IMG/VR virus record: IMGVR_UViG_3300044621_000956
Span: 1 to 32,750 of that record
Length of the DNA: 32,750 bases
From: a virus
Strand: one strand, 5' to 3'
Position 1 is the first letter of the stretch. Each line of letters begins with the position of its first letter. Shown here one piece after another: positions 30,758-32,750 of the stretch. Made by a program: the position numbers and the translations under genes. The notes beneath the pieces are model-generated. The model did not search any database. It saw only the letters and a program-made list of their open reading frames with translations, and was not told where the DNA came from.

Positions 30758-31650
30758 GCGCGACCATCATCCAGCATCAGCCAGGTTCGTTCACTGTGGA
30801 GATGAACGGTGATTCGTTGAGTGCGGGATGGGAGCAGTACTTCCTGTTGGTCTCCGATGCCCACATCGACAACGCCCACGCCGACCGCAGCATGTTCGAG
30901 AAGCACATGCGGCAGTGCCGCGAGCGTGGTGCATACTGGATGTCTAATGGTGACTTCCTATGCTTGATGCAGGGGAAGTGGGATCCGCGTAGCGACACAA
31001 GCGCCTGCCGGCCAGAGCATCAGCACGGCAAGTACCTGGACACCGTGATCCGAACGACAGCCGATTACATCGCTCCGCACGCCGACATGGCGATGATCTT
31101 TGCGCCAGGCAATCACGAAACTGCCGTTAAGCGTCGTCACGAAACGGACATGAACGAGCGTCTTGTTGAGGCGGCCAAGGCTCGCAATCCGCAATGCCCA
31201 GCACACGCCGGCAGTTACGCGAACTGGGTTCGGTTCCTCGTGCGGCAAAAGGACAGGCGCCAGGTGGTGGGCAACAGCATTGTCATGTACATGCACCACG
31301 GGTACGGTGGCGGCGGTCCGGTTACTCGAGGCACGATCCAGACCGCACGCATGGCTGTGTACCTGCCCGATGCCGACATCATCTGGACAGGCCACACGCA
31401 CGACGAGTGGATTATGCCCATTCAGCGGGCGCGTTTGTCCCTGCACGGTCGCCCGTATCTCGACCGCGTGATGCACGTACGCAGCCCCGGCTACAAGGAC
31501 GAGTTCAGCGAACAGAATGGCTGGGCTGTCGAGAAGGGCATGCCGCCGAAGCCCAAGGGTGCGCTATGGCTTCGGTTCTACATGGATCATGCTCGGGTCA
31601 ACGGAACACCAGCGCGTAGACTTCGCTACGAAGTGCGCGAGGCGCAGTAA
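30754..31650 (+). CDS. Calcineurin-like metallophosphoesterase
   Basis: A 298-residue enzyme with all five metal-binding blocks of the family: DAH (35-37), GD (66-67), GNHE (119-122), HH (181-182) and GHTH (213-216). These bind two metal ions and cut phosphate mono- or diesters; the natural substrate (nucleic acid ends, cyclic nucleotides, phospholipid) cannot be read. A short beta-hairpin precedes the domain (residues 1-22). It is coupled to the fibre-like gene, an unusual partner for a nuclease-like enzyme. No signal peptide is present, so it acts in the host cytoplasm or inside the particle. Confidence 0.9.
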   Translation: MSATIIQHQPGSFTVEMNGDSLSAGWEQYFLLVSDAHIDNAHADRSMFEKHMRQCRERGAYWMSNGDFLCLMQGKWDPRSDTSACRPEHQHGKYLDTVIRTTADYIAPHADMAMIFAPGNHETAVKRRHETDMNERLVEAAKARNPQCPAHAGSYANWVRFLVRQKDRRQVVGNSIVMYMHHGYGGGGPVTRGTIQTARMAVYLPDADIIWTGHTHDEWIMPIQRARLSLHGRPYLDRVMHVRSPGYKDEFSEQNGWAVEKGMPPKPKGALWLRFYMDHARVNGTPARRLRYEVREAQ

Positions 31651-31683
31651 CTGACCGTTTCAGAAGGACAGATAGGAGAACAC

Positions 31684-31950
31684 ATGCCGACACCAGCAAA
31701 GGGCAAACGATTCGCCAAGACCGTCCGCAACCCGGAAACCGGACGCACCCGCACCGTGAGCTACGGTCAGGCCGGCAAGGCCAAGGGCGGCGGCGACCGC
31801 ATCAAGCCCGGAACCGCCAAGGGAGACGCATACTGCGCACGCTCGTTTGCGCAGATGAAGGCGCATCCCAAGGCTGCACGAGATCCGAACAGCCCGCTCC
31901 GGCTCTCGCGTGCAAAGTGGAAGTGCAGCGGCAAGACATCGAGGAAGTGA
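31684..31950 (+). CDS. Small basic conserved phage protein
   Basis: An 88-residue, strongly basic protein. It opens with a Lys/Arg-rich stretch (PAKGKRFAKTVRNPETGRTR) and ends with GDAYCARSFAQMKAHPKA, then SPLRLSRAKWKCSGKTSRK. Two conserved-looking Cys (51 and 81) flank the second half. I recall this ending from a family of small phage proteins without known function. AGGAG lies before the ATG. High charge suggests contact with nucleic acid. Confidence 0.65.
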   Translation: MPTPAKGKRFAKTVRNPETGRTRTVSYGQAGKAKGGGDRIKPGTAKGDAYCARSFAQMKAHPKAARDPNSPLRLSRAKWKCSGKTSRK

Positions 31951-31952
31951 AC

Positions 31953-32087
31953 ATGGCAAAGAAAGCAGCAAAGCGCGGCCTGTACGCAAACATCAACGCT
32001 CGTCGGGCCTCCGGCACTAGCCGACCCAAGTCCAAGAGCACCGTCAGCCCGTCCGCGTACAAGGCGATGAAGCGCGGATTCAAGTGA
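31953..32087 (+). CDS. Very small basic conserved protein
   Basis: A 44-residue protein, two bases after the previous gene and behind GAGGAAG. The sequence contains GLYANINARRASGTSRPKSK followed by STVSPSAYKAMKRGF, a pattern I recall from many small phage genes next to the preceding family. It is almost free of acidic residues (none seen) and probably binds nucleic acid or the capsid interior. It is too short for standard gene finders set at 60 codons. Confidence 0.6.
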   Translation: MAKKAAKRGLYANINARRASGTSRPKSKSTVSPSAYKAMKRGFK

Positions 32088-32093
32088 ACCACC

Positions 32094-32363
32094 ATGCGTG
32101 TGCGCCTGGGCCAACGGTACTGGGTATTTCGTTTCGTGAATCACCTCACTAACTTCGGTGAGGTTGAGCACGGCGACAGCGCCGACACGCGCATCATCCG
32201 CATACGACGTGGTCAGTCAGAGCAGGAGATGCTCGACACGATCATCCACGAGGCGCTGCACGCCGCTAGGCCGGAGCTCGACGAGGACGCCGTCGCCTCG
32301 ACGGCCAACGACATAAGCCGCCTGCTGTGGAAACTTGGTTACAGGCTCACGGACCCCAAATGA
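32094..32363 (+). CDS. Small SprT/ImmA-like HExxH metallopeptidase-type protein
   Basis: An 89-residue protein. The zinc motif HEALH lies at 52-56 (DTIIHEALHAARPELDED), followed by a helix (AVASTANDISRLLWKLGYR) that could give the third ligand. The first half is a short beta sheet. Minimal zincins of this type are common in phages; their targets are unknown, although some relatives cut repressors. It ends 17 bases inside the converging gene on the other strand. Confidence 0.7.
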   Translation: MRVRLGQRYWVFRFVNHLTNFGEVEHGDSADTRIIRIRRGQSEQEMLDTIIHEALHAARPELDEDAVASTANDISRLLWKLGYRLTDPK

Positions 32364-32750
32364 CCTCGGAGTTGCGCCGGTAGTTGCTGACGGTGGGACG
32401 CGCCGATGGGCGAACAAGATGCTTGTCGTTGAACAGCAGGTGGTTGTTCGGCAGCAACGCGAACTGGCCGCCCTCCAAGTGCACCATGTTCAGCGGCTTG
32501 TGCTCATCGGGATATCGGCTGAACCCGTCGCGCCAATCCACCATGATTCCCGTGTGACGACCGTGCAATGCAGGTCCACGAACCGACGAGCAAACTAGTC
32601 CCTCAAGGTAGTGACAATGCCAGGCCTCAATGTCCTCGCCCATCGCGCCCCACGGCTGCAACGTCAGCGGCTGCTCCATGAACGTGTACCCGGTGCTCAT
32701 CAGATGCCACAGCATCCCAGACCAGTGCGCTCCGCTCTCGAGCAGGACGT
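32347..32750 (-). CDS. Hypothetical protein, C-terminal part, running off the right edge
   Basis: The minus-strand frame is open to the end of the window; at least 133 residues are seen and an internal ATG at 32715 is unlikely to be the start. The protein is rich in aromatic residues and His (QPLTLQPWGAMGEDIEAWHC; GIMVDWRDGFSRYPDEHKPL; GGQFALLPNNHLLFNDKHL). I recall similar sequences from other phages without known function. Codon use and composition are those of a real gene, and nothing else explains the region after 32363. Confidence 0.65.
   Translation of the reverse strand, partial: VLLESGAHWSGMLWHLMSTGYTFMEQPLTLQPWGAMGEDIEAWHCHYLEGLVCSSVRGPALHGRHTGIMVDWRDGFSRYPDEHKPLNMVHLEGGQFALLPNNHLLFNDKHLVRPSARPTVSNYRRNSEVIWGP

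Noticed and set aside
1-32750. Integrase, attachment site or insertion sequence
   Set aside because: No recombinase motifs, terminal inverted repeats or target duplications were found by eye; a prophage state cannot be shown from this window.

Overview
The window is part of a genome of a tailed phage with a short, T7-like tail. It is GC-rich and densely packed, with most neighbouring genes overlapping by a few bases. The capsid genes resemble the epsilon15/BPP-1 type (GP7-like major capsid plus a Bbp16-like cement protein). The tail and ejection genes follow the T7 order: tubular A, tubular B, gp14-like, gp15-like, then a giant gp16-position protein. No integrase, repressor, polymerase, terminase or portal is visible, so lifestyle cannot be decided here. 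A lipoprotein with a lipobox and a later membrane helix (spanin-like) points to a Gram-negative host. Several small proteins resemble ones I associate with aquatic phages, but that is a recollection, not a search result.

Layout. (1) Bases 2-23578, plus strand: scaffold end, major capsid, cement protein, a strong intrinsic terminator, tail tubes, three internal virion proteins (one of 2961 residues), two beta-helix tailspikes, then small membrane/lysis-type genes. (2) Bases 23590-23693: three GC-rich hairpins between converging transcripts. (3) Bases 23718-29925, minus strand: sixteen genes read leftward. They include a secreted lysozyme-like enzyme, a cytosine-C5 DNA methyltransferase, an SSB-tailed small protein, a CsrA-like protein, RusA resolvase, an ERF annealing protein and Gp157, among small unknowns. 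Two sigma70-type promoters drive this block and share a 16-base operator-like sequence (14 of 16 identical). (4) Bases 30065-32363, plus strand: a fibre-like protein, a metallophosphoesterase, two small basic proteins and a small HExxH protein. (5) A minus-strand gene runs off the right edge.

How the parts fit: block 1 builds the particle and the ejection machine. Block 3 looks like an early recombination and DNA-modification operon, with ERF annealing, RusA cleavage and an SSB-like partner. The lysis functions are divided: the holin- and spanin-like genes follow the tailspikes on the plus strand, while the wall-degrading enzyme lies in the leftward operon.

The most notable items are the giant polyvalent protein with GNAT-like, ADP-ribosyltransferase-like and zincin domains in cassettes of different base composition; a peptidase-dead M23 domain in the gp15-like protein; the shared operator; a probable phage CsrA; and two recombination proteins ending in SSB-like tips.
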